Of a stretch of DNA of 64,000 nucleotides, positions 8,658 through 18,284 are shown in pieces. The DNA comes from Cyanobacterium stanieri PCC 7202 (GTDB lineage: Bacteria > Cyanobacteriota > Cyanobacteriia > Cyanobacteriales > Cyanobacteriaceae). The notes beneath the pieces are model-generated. The model was given only the letters and a program-made list of their open reading frames with translations, made no database searches and was not told where the DNA came from. Position 1 is the stretch's first letter, and every line of letters starts with the position of its first letter. The translations under genes were made by a program, and so were the position numbers. The stretch covers positions 2,427,547 through 2,491,546 of the forward strand of contig CP003940.1 in NCBI GenBank assembly GCA_000317655.1, given 5' to 3'.

Positions 8658-9362
8658 TTATTTGACCATGGCGTTTTCTGTGGTCCAGGCAGGATGGGCA
8701 AATAAGGCATCAATTTCCCTAACTCCTCTCAACTGATTAGAAAGGGGGAGATGTCCGAGGGGGGCGCTTAAATCCCAGATAAATTCTTGGGGATACTTTG
8801 TCCATCTATTGCCATTTTTCCATTTTAATTTTGTCCATAATTCGATAAAGTCTTTTCCTTGGGATAACCAAATTTTTCTTTGGACGCTGTAGCCAAATTT
8901 ACCTTCAGAATAAACATTCCAAAGTAGGTCAATAGTATGTAAATCACTGATGGGAAACTTGGAAATTTCGGTGAAATAAAGCCATTTTCTTTGTTGAGCT
9001 TTTTCCCCTGCTATTTCACATAGTTTTACCCTAGTTAGTACATCTGCTTTTTGGTATTCTTTATCTATTAATAGTTGCTGTAACTCTGAGTAGTCAATGT
9101 TTAGAGATGATTCTGGTTTGACGATTCCTTGGGGAATTTTATCATTAATAAAGTTTTGATAATCTTGATTATTGCTATGTTTTAATAATTGATATATTTT
9201 TCCTAAAACTGGAGTGGGGACATCTTGTTGGGATGAAAATAAAAACTCTCTTAAAAACTGGAATCCTTCTTCCCCTTTTTCGATTATATCGTCAACAAGT
9301 TTTAGTTTATTTTTATTAGAAGCCTGATTAAATTTTTCGATGAGAGTCTCTAATTCATTCAT
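8658..9362 (-). CDS. gun4: GUN4 tetrapyrrole-binding regulator of Mg-chelatase
   Basis: The 234-residue length matches cyanobacterial GUN4 (Synechocystis Sll0558). The N-terminal part (about 1-80) is the all-helical bundle typical of cyanobacterial forms. The C-terminal GUN4 core follows (about 88-230) with D-Y-S-E-L-Q-Q-L-L, E-I-S-K-F-P-I-S-D-L, F-G-Y-S-V-Q-R-K-I-W and G-H-L-P-L-S. GUN4 binds protoporphyrin IX and Mg-protoporphyrin and stimulates magnesium chelatase at the first committed step of chlorophyll synthesis. It lies 40 bases downstream of the rfaE2-like gene on the same strand, so it may be read from the zipN operon or its own promoter. Confidence 0.93.
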   Translation of the reverse strand: MNELETLIEKFNQASNKNKLKLVDDIIEKGEEGFQFLREFLFSSQQDVPTPVLGKIYQLLKHSNNQDYQNFINDKIPQGIVKPESSLNIDYSELQQLLIDKEYQKADVLTRVKLCEIAGEKAQQRKWLYFTEISKFPISDLHTIDLLWNVYSEGKFGYSVQRKIWLSQGKDFIELWTKLKWKNGNRWTKYPQEFIWDLSAPLGHLPLSNQLRGVREIDALFAHPAWTTENAMVK

Positions 9363-9402
9363 TTTTACTAAAGTTTAATTATCTATCTGCACTAAATTAT
9401 AT

Positions 9403-9894
9403 TTATTTATTTATATCTAAAATTTTATTGATAATTTTAGTGGTTGAAGTTGGGATTTCAATGTCAACCAATTCAATTTTACCACCATAGGCGAATACCG
9501 CCGGGGATTCGGGCAAAGTTTCAACTTGATAATCTCCTCCTTTGACATAGATGTCGGGATGGATAGTTTCAATGATTTTGGTGGCGGTGGTTTCATAAAA
9601 AATAACTACTCCATCGACACTCTCTAGGGCAGTCAAAAGTTCTGCTCTTTGGGCTTCTGGAATGATGGGGCGTTTTGGTTTGTCTTGGTTGGATGGTTTG
9701 ATTTGGGCTACGCTGCGATCGCCATTTACCCCCACAATCAAGGTTTTACCCTGAGCTTTAGCGGCTTGAAGATAACGAATATGCCCTACATGGAGTAAGT
9801 CAAAACAACCATTGGTAAACACAAGGGGGCGCCAATGGTCAGGATTGGCATCAATTAAGGATTTTAACTGTTCTAAAGAGTATACTTTGCCCAT
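9403..9894 (-). CDS. rfaE2: RfaE2-like cytidylyltransferase-fold nucleotidyltransferase
   Basis: This 163-residue protein of the cytidylyltransferase superfamily has the signature N-G-C-F-D-L-L-H-V-G-H (28-38). It also has G-V-N-G-D-R-S-V and the C-terminal helix motif T-S-T-T-K-I-I. It matches the C-terminal half of HldE/RfaE, D-glycero-beta-D-manno-heptose-1-phosphate adenylyltransferase. In cyanobacteria such stand-alone proteins may serve heptose or another sugar or glycerol phosphate; the substrate is inferred. Its ATG lies 4 bases after the zipN stop, indicating translational coupling. The neighbours (division protein and GUN4) do not explain its pathway. Confidence 0.82.
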   Translation of the reverse strand: MGKVYSLEQLKSLIDANPDHWRPLVFTNGCFDLLHVGHIRYLQAAKAQGKTLIVGVNGDRSVAQIKPSNQDKPKRPIIPEAQRAELLTALESVDGVVIFYETTATKIIETIHPDIYVKGGDYQVETLPESPAVFAYGGKIELVDIEIPTSTTKIINKILDINK

Positions 9895-9898
9895 AAAT

Positions 9899-12061
9899 TT
9901 AATTAATAATTTGAGTATTGCGAATTAACCAACGATTATTGACCCTGATTAAATCGTATCTAACCAAGAGATTTTCTTCATAGGAACGTTGATTATCCAA
10001 CACACCATTGTTAAAGTATTGGGAACGTTCCCTGACTCTGGCAGTAATATTTGCCTCCATATTATTTTGAGGATTAACATTAACCCCCTCAATGGTGACA
10101 TCATGCTCGTAGCGACGATAAGCGGCATCGTTGCGAAGAATACTAATATTACCTCGCCAAATGGACAGTAAAGGATCTGCCAAAACCCCTTCTAGCGCTC
10201 CCACATTGTAATCAGGACCAGTGGCGAGGGCTTTGGCTTCTAACCAACCATTGACTAATTCCAAAGCGGTTTGAGGAGAAAGAGGTTCTTCTGTAGTTGA
10301 TTCTTGATTGGGCAATTCTTCGGGTAGTTCGATTAATGATTCTCCTAAAGAAAGTTGTAAATCACCACTATCTGTTTGGTTGAAAACACGGTAAAGCAGG
10401 GTAGAAAAAATACCCAGTAAAACCACAACAATCAATAGTCCAATCAGGGATGATTTGAAGGAAGTGGAGGAAGGAATGTCCTCTTCATCGTTATCATCTT
10501 CCATGGATTCCATTGATGGGGAGGTTTCTTCTTCGGACTCTTCGGTATCTATTTCTGCTTCAAGGAAAGAGGATAAGTCTAATAATTCAGAGTCTTCATT
10601 GTCTTCTTCTGATGGTTCTGGTATTTTGGATAAATTTGGGGTGGGTAATGATGGGGTGGAGGTAGTTTCTTCCTCGGTTATGTCGTCGGTTTCTGGGGGA
10701 TAGTCTTTTAATAAGGATAGGGGATCTTCTTCATCCATGGGGGGCATTTCTGGAGGGGCTATTTGTTCGAGGGCTTTTTCTACCCTCGGATTATTAAAAT
10801 ACTCTTGGACAGAAAGGGATTCTCTATCTAGGTTTTTGAATTGAGGAAATATCTCATTTTTGAACCAGTTTTCGGTATAAAGAATCAAACCGGGAACTAA
10901 ATCTGGGGAACCTTGGGAGAGGTTTTTGATGTAGTCAACTTTTTCGGTTTCGTAGCTTTGATTGAGTAGGTTTTCTGCTTTGGTGATGTTGCCCAATAGT
11001 AAGGAACAGATGGACTGCTCAAGGTATACGTCTTGATATTGGTTGAGGTGAACTAAGATATTCTCTGCCTGAACGATTAGCTCTGGTTTTCTTTCCACAA
11101 AACCCCTTACAATCAGGGCGTTTACGGTTAGGTAGGTGGCGGCGAGGGAGGGGCGTTGGGATTCTTGTTTAAATAATTCTTCTTGCTCGAGGGGGCTTAG
11201 GTGGGTTCTCACTTCTTGCAGAAATCGCAAAAAGTCGTCGGTGGTTAGTCCTGATTGGTCTTGCTTTTGTCCTTCTATGCCTCCTCTGGAGTCTAACATT
11301 TTTTGTAAAAGGGCGATCGCCTTTTGTCGATCTACTAACTGACTGCGAGGTTTGGTCAAGAGTTCAATGATTTCGTAAGGACGAACTTTTTGTAAATCAC
11401 TATCTATCTCTTGGCGAATATGGTTAAATACGTTTTGCTGTTCGAGGATGGCATCGGCACTGAGAAGGTAAAGACTGGCATTTTCATATTCTTTTTGGTG
11501 CCATTTTTCCTTGGCAAGATCTAAATAAGCAGAAATGACTGTCAAAATTAAATCCTGCCACCATGATTGTAGTTCATTGGTATCAGAACTAATTTGCTCG
11601 AGGGGTTCTTTTCCTTCCAAAAAAGACTGGGCAATATTTAAGACTAATTCATATTCCCCTAATTCCTGTAACATCATCAAAGCACCAAGGAGCAAATCTC
11701 CATCTACATCAATGGTGGGGTTAGGGATTGATGTTTCCGATAAGGTCATGGCATCGTCAATGCTCATATCCATGTCTCCATCACCGTTGATAATGGCTTC
11801 GGCATTGGAGGGAAAAATTTGATCGTCATATTGTTGACGACTTTCTTCATTTTGGAGGACCGAATGAGCCAATTTGATTAGGTTTTGGCGAGAGGCGATC
11901 GCATATTGACTATATTCGCTACGGGGCATTTGCACCATACGATCTTCGAATGCTTGATTGATTAAGTCATCCTCTGCCTGAAGGGGTACACCAAGGATGC
12001 GGTAATAGTCTAGGGGTATTTGCACGGTTAACCTAACTTTAGATGATGAAGTTTTGCTCAC
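9899..12061 (-). CDS. zipN: ZipN/Ftn2 (ARC6-like) cell division protein
   Basis: An N-terminal J-like domain (about residues 15-90, beginning I-P-L-D-Y-Y-R-I-L-G) is followed by a long helical region (about 120-430). An acidic Ser/Glu-rich linker comes next, then one transmembrane helix (about 537-559). The C-terminal IMS/ARC6-like domain (about 595-720) ends W-L-I-R-N-T-Q-I. This is the full architecture of cyanobacterial ZipN/Ftn2 and plastid ARC6, the membrane anchor that recruits FtsZ. The J-domain lacks a clear H-P-D, as is known for cyanobacterial members. The start is GTG 12061; an in-frame GTG at 12025, closer to the conserved core, is an alternative. It heads a tight zipN-rfaE2-gun4 run. 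Confidence 0.93.
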   Translation of the reverse strand: MSKTSSSKVRLTVQIPLDYYRILGVPLQAEDDLINQAFEDRMVQMPRSEYSQYAIASRQNLIKLAHSVLQNEESRQQYDDQIFPSNAEAIINGDGDMDMSIDDAMTLSETSIPNPTIDVDGDLLLGALMMLQELGEYELVLNIAQSFLEGKEPLEQISSDTNELQSWWQDLILTVISAYLDLAKEKWHQKEYENASLYLLSADAILEQQNVFNHIRQEIDSDLQKVRPYEIIELLTKPRSQLVDRQKAIALLQKMLDSRGGIEGQKQDQSGLTTDDFLRFLQEVRTHLSPLEQEELFKQESQRPSLAATYLTVNALIVRGFVERKPELIVQAENILVHLNQYQDVYLEQSICSLLLGNITKAENLLNQSYETEKVDYIKNLSQGSPDLVPGLILYTENWFKNEIFPQFKNLDRESLSVQEYFNNPRVEKALEQIAPPEMPPMDEEDPLSLLKDYPPETDDITEEETTSTPSLPTPNLSKIPEPSEEDNEDSELLDLSSFLEAEIDTEESEEETSPSMESMEDDNDEEDIPSSTSFKSSLIGLLIVVVLLGIFSTLLYRVFNQTDSGDLQLSLGESLIELPEELPNQESTTEEPLSPQTALELVNGWLEAKALATGPDYNVGALEGVLADPLLSIWRGNISILRNDAAYRRYEHDVTIEGVNVNPQNNMEANITARVRERSQYFNNGVLDNQRSYEENLLVRYDLIRVNNRWLIRNTQIIN

Positions 12062-12238
12062 TTACATATAAATAACCATAAAGGTGATGAAGTGACAAGA
12101 GAATTTTAGCATTTTCGGGTATAATCATTGAGCAGATTTGGTCGCAAAAGTTTCTTTATTGATAGAGGTTTTGGTAATTGAAAAATTAGCTCAAGATTTT
12201 TTGCTTTATAATGAACATAGATGGTTTAATATATCCCT

Positions 12239-12538
12239 ATGAAATCTAAATTTCCCAAATCGTTGAAATCCCTTTATCGTCAAGAACCTATCTCCGCTTT
12301 TATTTTTACTTTTGGAGCGGTGGATTTAGCGATGGGAGCATTTAGTGAGCGCTGGAGTCTGATGTCTTTTGGACTTTTGTTGGCAATGGCAGGGTTAACC
12401 ATGCGTTGGTTACAAAATCAAACCCCCAAGAAAAAAATTAGTAGAAATATTCCCCGTCGTTATTTACCTCCGAGCGATCGCACTTTTGCCGAACCTTTAC
12501 CAGTCCTAAGAAAAAAACAAGACTATCGTGATTACTGA
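12239..12538 (+). CDS. Small two-helix membrane protein, cyanobacterial hypothetical
   Basis: The 99-residue protein has two probable membrane helices (about 18-36 and 38-58) followed by a basic tail rich in Lys, Arg and Pro. No enzymatic motif is visible. Its last 11 bases overlap the MerR gene in another frame, so the two are probably translated together. Function unknown. Confidence 0.65.
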   Translation: MKSKFPKSLKSLYRQEPISAFIFTFGAVDLAMGAFSERWSLMSFGLLLAMAGLTMRWLQNQTPKKKISRNIPRRYLPPSDRTFAEPLPVLRKKQDYRDY

Positions 12539-12959
12539 TACTCTCAGCCCAGAAAATCTCTTAAAAATTGGTGAGGTGGCATCAGTGAGTGGTATCCCCA
12601 TCAAAACAATCCGTTACTATGATGATTTAGGTTTATTAGGCAATAGTATTACTCGTAATCAGGCAGGTTATCGCTTGTTTGATTCTTCTATTTTTAATCG
12701 TCTCAGTTTTATAAAGCGATCGCAATCCTTGGGATTAAGTTTAAAAGAAATTGAAAATATTTTAAGTATTTATGACAAAGGAGAAATTCCTTGCGGTGTT
12801 GCTAAAGACGTTTTATTAGAAAGATTAGACAATATAGAGCAACAAATAGAGCAGTTACAAATTTTACAAACTGAATTAAAAGCTATTTTATCAGGGTGGA
12901 AATTTGCAGATAAACTCGACGGTAGTATTTGTCCGAATATTCAACCACCTATTAATTAA
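12528..12959 (+). CDS. MerR family transcriptional regulator
   Basis: The N-terminal MerR winged helix-turn-helix (about 11-80) has L-K-I-G-E-V-A, K-T-I-R-Y-Y-D-D-L-G-L-L and G-Y-R-L-F-D. A dimerisation coiled coil follows (about 100-125) and a short C-terminal effector region has two Cys (P-C-G-V-A-K; S-I-C-P-N). The Cys residues suggest metal or redox sensing, but that is inference. The likely start is GTG 12528, overlapping the preceding gene by 11 bases. No obvious target such as a metal pump lies next to it. Confidence 0.88.
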   Translation: MITDTLSPENLLKIGEVASVSGIPIKTIRYYDDLGLLGNSITRNQAGYRLFDSSIFNRLSFIKRSQSLGLSLKEIENILSIYDKGEIPCGVAKDVLLERLDNIEQQIEQLQILQTELKAILSGWKFADKLDGSICPNIQPPIN

Positions 12960-13070
12960 AGAGAATTATTGACCTTTTTTTCCTAATTTTCTGTTAATCT
13001 TAGTTAGCATAAACCCTAATTTTCAAATAGCAAATACAAGGGTTCATCATAGATCAAACGTGGGGGAAAA

Positions 13071-14306
13071 ATGGGTAATCCTTGGTTAAACAAGATTAGT
13101 AATAAAATCAAGTCTTTATTTGTCAAAAGTCAAACCCTTAATCAAGATGATGATGATTTATTAGAACTTCCTCAGTTTCTCAAAATCGACATTAAACAGT
13201 ATGTTGAATCCCTTGATTGTCCACAGGCTTATCAAGATAGTGTTCAAGAGGCGATCGCCCCTATTCTCAAAAAATGGCTGCAAGATCCCGAAGCAGACAA
13301 TAGCATCGTCCTTTTAGGGAATGCCGTAGAAAATATTGCCAAAATCATTGATAATAGTATCGAAAATTGGAAGGGCGATCGCTCCTCCCTCGAAATAATA
13401 ACCCCCTTACCCTTTCCACAACGTCCTCGTAATATCTTCACCATTACCGAACAAATCAAACAAAGTTTTGAACTCCATCCCCAAGTAGAAATAGAAAACC
13501 TTGAAGAAATAGACATAATACCCGACGAAGAATCCTTAGAAGACAGAACAACTATCATCGTTATACCCTGCCTCGACCAATTATTTTTAAGAGACATAGA
13601 AGGATGGGACGGAGTCATATTTTTACGAGAAATAATAATCCACAATCCCAACTGTTTTTGGATTATCGGCTGTAACCATCTCGCATGGGATTTTCTCGAC
13701 TATGTATGCCAAATCAAAGCCTACTTTAACACAATCCACTCCCTACCCCCCTTAGATGGAGAAATGTTGAAAAATTGGCTAGATCCCGTCATTAAAACCG
13801 TTGTGAGTAATAAATGGAAAAAAAATCAACCAAAAATTAATAACATTGCAGATCAAGACGATCATGATCAAAACTACTGGACATATCTAGCCGAAGAATC
13901 ATCAGGAGTTTCCAGTATAGCCCTTAACCTTTGGATTAATAGTTTAAGATTTAATAGAGACGATGTCGATGAAGAAAACATCTCTCAAATTACCTTTGAA
14001 CAAATTTTAGATACAGAATCAACCCATACCCTACATCAAATCACCCCATCTTTACCCGACTTACCATCCTTAACCATTGATGATCGTTATTTACTACACT
14101 CTGTTCTCATCCATGGACATATCAGTCGTCCCCATTTAGGTTTGAGTTTAGGAGAACCAGAAAGTCAAATTGAAGCTCAAATTCAACAACTGTTAAGAGA
14201 ATCTATTTTACAAAGGAAAAATGGAGCTTTATCCATTACCTTTGATCACTATCCAAAACTTAAAAACGAGTTAATTAACAATAATTTTTTTGTGGGAAAT
14301 GTATAA
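13071..14306 (+). CDS. Hypothetical protein, possible degenerate AAA+/STAND-type ATPase with winged-helix end
   Basis: I do not recognise a named family for this 411-residue protein. The middle holds a hydrophobic strand ending in acid (T-I-I-V-I-P-C-L-D-Q-L-F, about 162-173). Next comes F-W-I-I-G-C-N-H-L-A-W-D, resembling the Walker B and sensor strands of P-loop ATPases. A typical G-x-x-x-x-G-K-S/T is absent; S-I-V-L-L-G-N-A at about 79-86 is the only trace. Residues about 335-400 look like a winged helix (L-L-H-S-V-L-I-H-G-H-I-S-R then a basic wing). The protein is soluble and acidic. An inactive ATPase fold is inference. Confidence 0.7.
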   Translation: MGNPWLNKISNKIKSLFVKSQTLNQDDDDLLELPQFLKIDIKQYVESLDCPQAYQDSVQEAIAPILKKWLQDPEADNSIVLLGNAVENIAKIIDNSIENWKGDRSSLEIITPLPFPQRPRNIFTITEQIKQSFELHPQVEIENLEEIDIIPDEESLEDRTTIIVIPCLDQLFLRDIEGWDGVIFLREIIIHNPNCFWIIGCNHLAWDFLDYVCQIKAYFNTIHSLPPLDGEMLKNWLDPVIKTVVSNKWKKNQPKINNIADQDDHDQNYWTYLAEESSGVSSIALNLWINSLRFNRDDVDEENISQITFEQILDTESTHTLHQITPSLPDLPSLTIDDRYLLHSVLIHGHISRPHLGLSLGEPESQIEAQIQQLLRESILQRKNGALSITFDHYPKLKNELINNNFFVGNV

Positions 14307-14330
14307 CAACAATATCTATAATGAGGGGTG

Positions 14331-14476
14331 ATATTAAATTCGGATATTAGAATAGAAAGTCCCCCAATTCTAGGGGATTTAGGGGGCATTGGCGGTGATC
14401 CTTTTTATAACTAATTACTCGGACTTCATATAAAACAATAATTAACTTTTATAACTGATTACTTGGAATCGATATT
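14331..14476. repeat. Dispersed MITE-like element, family B, copy 2 (inverted)
   Basis: Read on the minus strand, this segment shares ordered blocks with the element at 53531-53676: an end resembling AATATC...AATCAGTTAT, then AAAAGG, then CCCCCTAAATCCCC, then GGGGGACTTTC, then a TCCGAATT-type end. The end block is present twice (around 14405-14430 and 14448-14476). It fills the gap between the 13071 gene and the solute-binding protein gene. Confidence 0.6.
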
Positions 14477-14487
14477 TTAAAATCTAA

Positions 14488-15345
14488 ATGTTTAGAACAA
14501 CCCTCACAAAACTTTTTACTATTAGTTTACTTTCAGGAATAAATTTATTTTCCCATTCCCTAGCAAGAGCAGAGACTGTATTAGAAAGAATAGAGTCAAG
14601 GGGTCTACTAAGAGTAGGAATAAGTGCCAATGAGATTCCTTTTAGTTATCGTGACAATAATCAAGAACTGAGGGGAATTTGTCTCGATTTAATTAACCTA
14701 ATTAAAAAAGAAATAAAAAATACCTTAAACCGTCAAATTATTACCATTCACTTTTATAACTCTAACTTGAATAATCGTTTTCAATTGGTGGGAGATGGCA
14801 TTGTTGACTTAGAATGTGGAGCCAATAGTATTAGAGAAATAGAAGAGTATGAAGTGTCTTTTTCAGAACCTTTTTTTGTCACAGGTATTCAATTTTTGGT
14901 GGTTAGAGATAAAGCAAATCAATTAATTAACGATACAGCCATTGAAGATGTAAGAATTGGAGTACTAAGTAATACCACCACAGAAGAATATGTCCGACAA
15001 AGATTTCCCCAAGCACAAATTAACTTATTTACAGGCATTAATGGCAGTGCTTTAGGGGTTCGGGCAGTGGAAAATGATCGGATAGATGCGTTTGCCGATG
15101 ATGGCATTCTTTTATTAGGAGCCGCCACCTCCTTGAATATGTCTTTGAATCGGGATTTTATTTTATTGCCACAAACCCCCGTAACTTGCGAAAAATATGG
15201 TTTAATATTGCCCAAAAATGATCCTGACTGGAAAGAATTAGTAGATAGGGTAATTATTTCTAACGAGGAAAGAGAAATAGTTGGTGATTGGTTTGCCGTT
15301 GCCAATAGATTTATTAATAATCGTGGTGATTGTACGATCAATTAA
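14488..15345 (+). CDS. Periplasmic solute-binding protein, family 3 (amino-acid type)
   Basis: A signal peptide (residues 1-28, ending S-L-A-R-A) is followed by a family 3 solute-binding domain. It begins V-L-E-R-I-E-S-R-G-L-L-R-V-G-I and includes P-F-S-Y-R-D, C-L-D-L-I, and G-V-L-S-N-T-T-T-E-E-Y. Members bind amino acids or other small polar ligands and deliver them to ABC permeases or sensor domains. No permease or ATPase gene is adjacent, so it may work with a distant transporter. A stem-loop downstream is shared with eno. Confidence 0.87.
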   Translation: MFRTTLTKLFTISLLSGINLFSHSLARAETVLERIESRGLLRVGISANEIPFSYRDNNQELRGICLDLINLIKKEIKNTLNRQIITIHFYNSNLNNRFQLVGDGIVDLECGANSIREIEEYEVSFSEPFFVTGIQFLVVRDKANQLINDTAIEDVRIGVLSNTTTEEYVRQRFPQAQINLFTGINGSALGVRAVENDRIDAFADDGILLLGAATSLNMSLNRDFILLPQTPVTCEKYGLILPKNDPDWKELVDRVIISNEEREIVGDWFAVANRFINNRGDCTIN

Positions 15346-15349
15346 CAAT

Positions 15350-15379
15350 CAGCTTCCTAAAACATTAATCAGGAAGCTG
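15350..15379. terminator. Bidirectional stem-loop between the solute-binding protein gene and eno
   Basis: A perfect 9 bp stem (CAGCTTCCT / AGGAAGCTG) with a 12-base loop lies in the 48-base gap between convergent stop codons. AT-rich flanks on both sides fit a two-way terminator. Confidence 0.7.
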
Positions 15380-15393
15380 AAAACCATCAAATT

Positions 15394-16683
<1,290 letters not shown>

Positions 16684-17053
16684 TTATTTATATACCTTCT
16701 GGATGACCTTGTCTATTATTAAATAAAATTAGCCTTTATGATAGTCAGTTAGGCAATTTTTTCGACATCTTGTCTTTAAGTTAGTGGAAATTTTCTTTGA
16801 TCGCTTGATCATGATGAACAAAATCTATGGAAATTGGGATTATTTTTTTCGATATTTTGTATGGTTAGCGAAAGAAAAATTCTTTTAACTTGAAATGTTG
16901 CTGAAATTCACCCGTCAAAATTTGCCCAAAAAGTACCCATTAAATTTGACGGGCGATGTAAAGCAACCAATAAAAAAAACATCCGTAGGATTCCATACAA
17001 AAAATGGAAATCTATGTTACAATTATTTTATCGTAAACAATAGTTTGTGACAA
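16684..17053. other. eno promoter region and left end of the tnpB element
   Basis: This gap has no gene. The eno promoter must lie in its first part. At 16911-16953 an imperfect hairpin (CCCGTCAAAATTT ... AAATTTGACGGG) precedes tnpB and could be the left-end structure of an IS200/IS605-type element. The exact left boundary and target motif cannot be fixed without an empty-site comparison. Confidence 0.5.
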
Positions 17054-18268
17054 ATGCTTAGAGCAATAAAGGTTAGGCTATATCCCCACAATCAGCAACA
17101 AGAAAAACTGTCTCAAGTTATGGGCAGTTGTAGATGGTTTTGGAATTATAGTCTCAATCTTTGCAATGAGACTTACAAACAAACTGGTAAAGGATTGGGT
17201 AGAACTGCAATCAATAAAGAGCTGCCAAGGCTAAAAAAAGCAGAAGATACCGCTTGGTTAGGAGAATGTTACTCACAATGTCTTCAGTCAACCACTCTTA
17301 ATCTGACTAAGGCTTTCAAAAACTTCTTTGAAGGTAGAGCAAAATATCCTCGATTCAAGTCATTTCATGGCAAACAATCTTGTCAATACCCCCAAAATGT
17401 CTCGATAGTTGATGGATGTCTCAAGATCCCACAACTAGGATTAGTCAGAGCATCTATTCATCGCATATTTGAAGGTGAGATTAAGACTGTAACAGTAAGT
17501 AAAACTCCTACGGGTAAATATTTTGCCAGTATCTTATTTGATACCCAACAAGAGCTACCTGAAGTAAATTTGACAGGTAAAATCTGCGGTATCGATTTGG
17601 GCATAAAAGATTTTGCTATTGTCCATGATGGAGAAAAAACCAGTAAATATGCTAACCCTAAACATATCAAGAAACATGAAAAAAACTTAGCAAGAAAACA
17701 ACAAAAGTTAGCCCGTAAGAAAAAAGGCTCTAAGAATAGAGAAAAAGCTCGTAAGCTAGTTGCGAAAGTCCACGAACGTACAAGCAATGCCCGTCACGAC
17801 TTTCTCCATAAACTCTCAAGAAAGATTGTGAATAATAATCAAGTGGTAGTCGTTGAACAACTGAATATCAAGGGTATGGTTCGGAATCACTGTTTAGCAA
17901 AAGCAATATCTGATGTCGGTTGGGGGACATTTATCAATTTCCTAGACTATAAGCTCAAAGAAAAAGGTGGGTTATTGGTTGAAATAGATAGATGGTTTCC
18001 TAGTTCTAAGACTTGCTCTCATTGCTTATATCAAATCTCAGAAATGCCACTAGATATAAGAGAATGGACTTGTCCTAGTTGTGGTACTCATCATGATAGG
18101 GATGAGAATGCTAGTAAGAATATTAGAGCGGAAGGCATTAGAAAAATACAGACGGATGGACTAGCCGTTTCTGCTAATGGAGGCACGGTAAGACCAAAAG
18201 GCGGACGCAAATCTGTCTTGAGGCACGAGCCTGTGAAGTTAGAAGCTCCCGTTATAGCGTCAGCTTAA
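17054..18268 (+). CDS. tnpB: TnpB RNA-guided nuclease of an IS200/IS605 (IS1341-type) element
   Basis: The 404-residue protein has the complete TnpB layout: an N-terminal WED/REC part (Y-x-L-Y-P-type start; C-R-W-F-W-N-Y near 26-31), then a RuvC-like nuclease. Likely catalytic residues are Asp181 (G-I-D-L-G), Glu268 (V-V-V-E-Q-L) and Asp350 (H-D-R-D-E-N-A-S). A zinc finger (Cys321, Cys324, Cys340, Cys343) sits between the last two. TnpB proteins cut DNA guided by an RNA from the right end of the element. No tnpA is present, so it is a stand-alone copy that would need a transposase supplied elsewhere. All catalytic residues look intact, so it may be active. Confidence 0.95.
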   Translation: MLRAIKVRLYPHNQQQEKLSQVMGSCRWFWNYSLNLCNETYKQTGKGLGRTAINKELPRLKKAEDTAWLGECYSQCLQSTTLNLTKAFKNFFEGRAKYPRFKSFHGKQSCQYPQNVSIVDGCLKIPQLGLVRASIHRIFEGEIKTVTVSKTPTGKYFASILFDTQQELPEVNLTGKICGIDLGIKDFAIVHDGEKTSKYANPKHIKKHEKNLARKQQKLARKKKGSKNREKARKLVAKVHERTSNARHDFLHKLSRKIVNNNQVVVVEQLNIKGMVRNHCLAKAISDVGWGTFINFLDYKLKEKGGLLVEIDRWFPSSKTCSHCLYQISEMPLDIREWTCPSCGTHHDRDENASKNIRAEGIRKIQTDGLAVSANGGTVRPKGGRKSVLRHEPVKLEAPVIASA

Positions 18269-18282
18269 CGGTGAGTAGTCAC
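18130..18282 (+). ncRNA. Probable omega (re)RNA scaffold overlapping the tnpB 3' end
   Basis: In IS605-type TnpB elements the guide RNA scaffold is encoded by the 3' part of tnpB and the right end, with the guide taken from adjoining host DNA. Here the final 150 bases include complementary stretches (for example CCGTTATAGCGTCAGCTTAACGG, an interrupted CCGTTA/TAACGG stem at about 18249-18271) and end at GTGAGTAGTCAC. The guide would then read into the end of aarF. This is inference from the family. Confidence 0.45.
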
Positions 18283-18284
18283 TG

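Larger units (their letters stand above)
16905..18284 (+). mobile_element. IS1341-type (tnpB-only) insertion element, approximate limits
   Basis: The element spans the left hairpin at 16911-16953, tnpB, and a short right end with the small palindrome GTGAGTAGTCAC (18271-18282). The right end adjoins the aarF stop codon (18285-18287). No target duplication is expected for this family. The limits are estimated, not proven. Confidence 0.6.
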
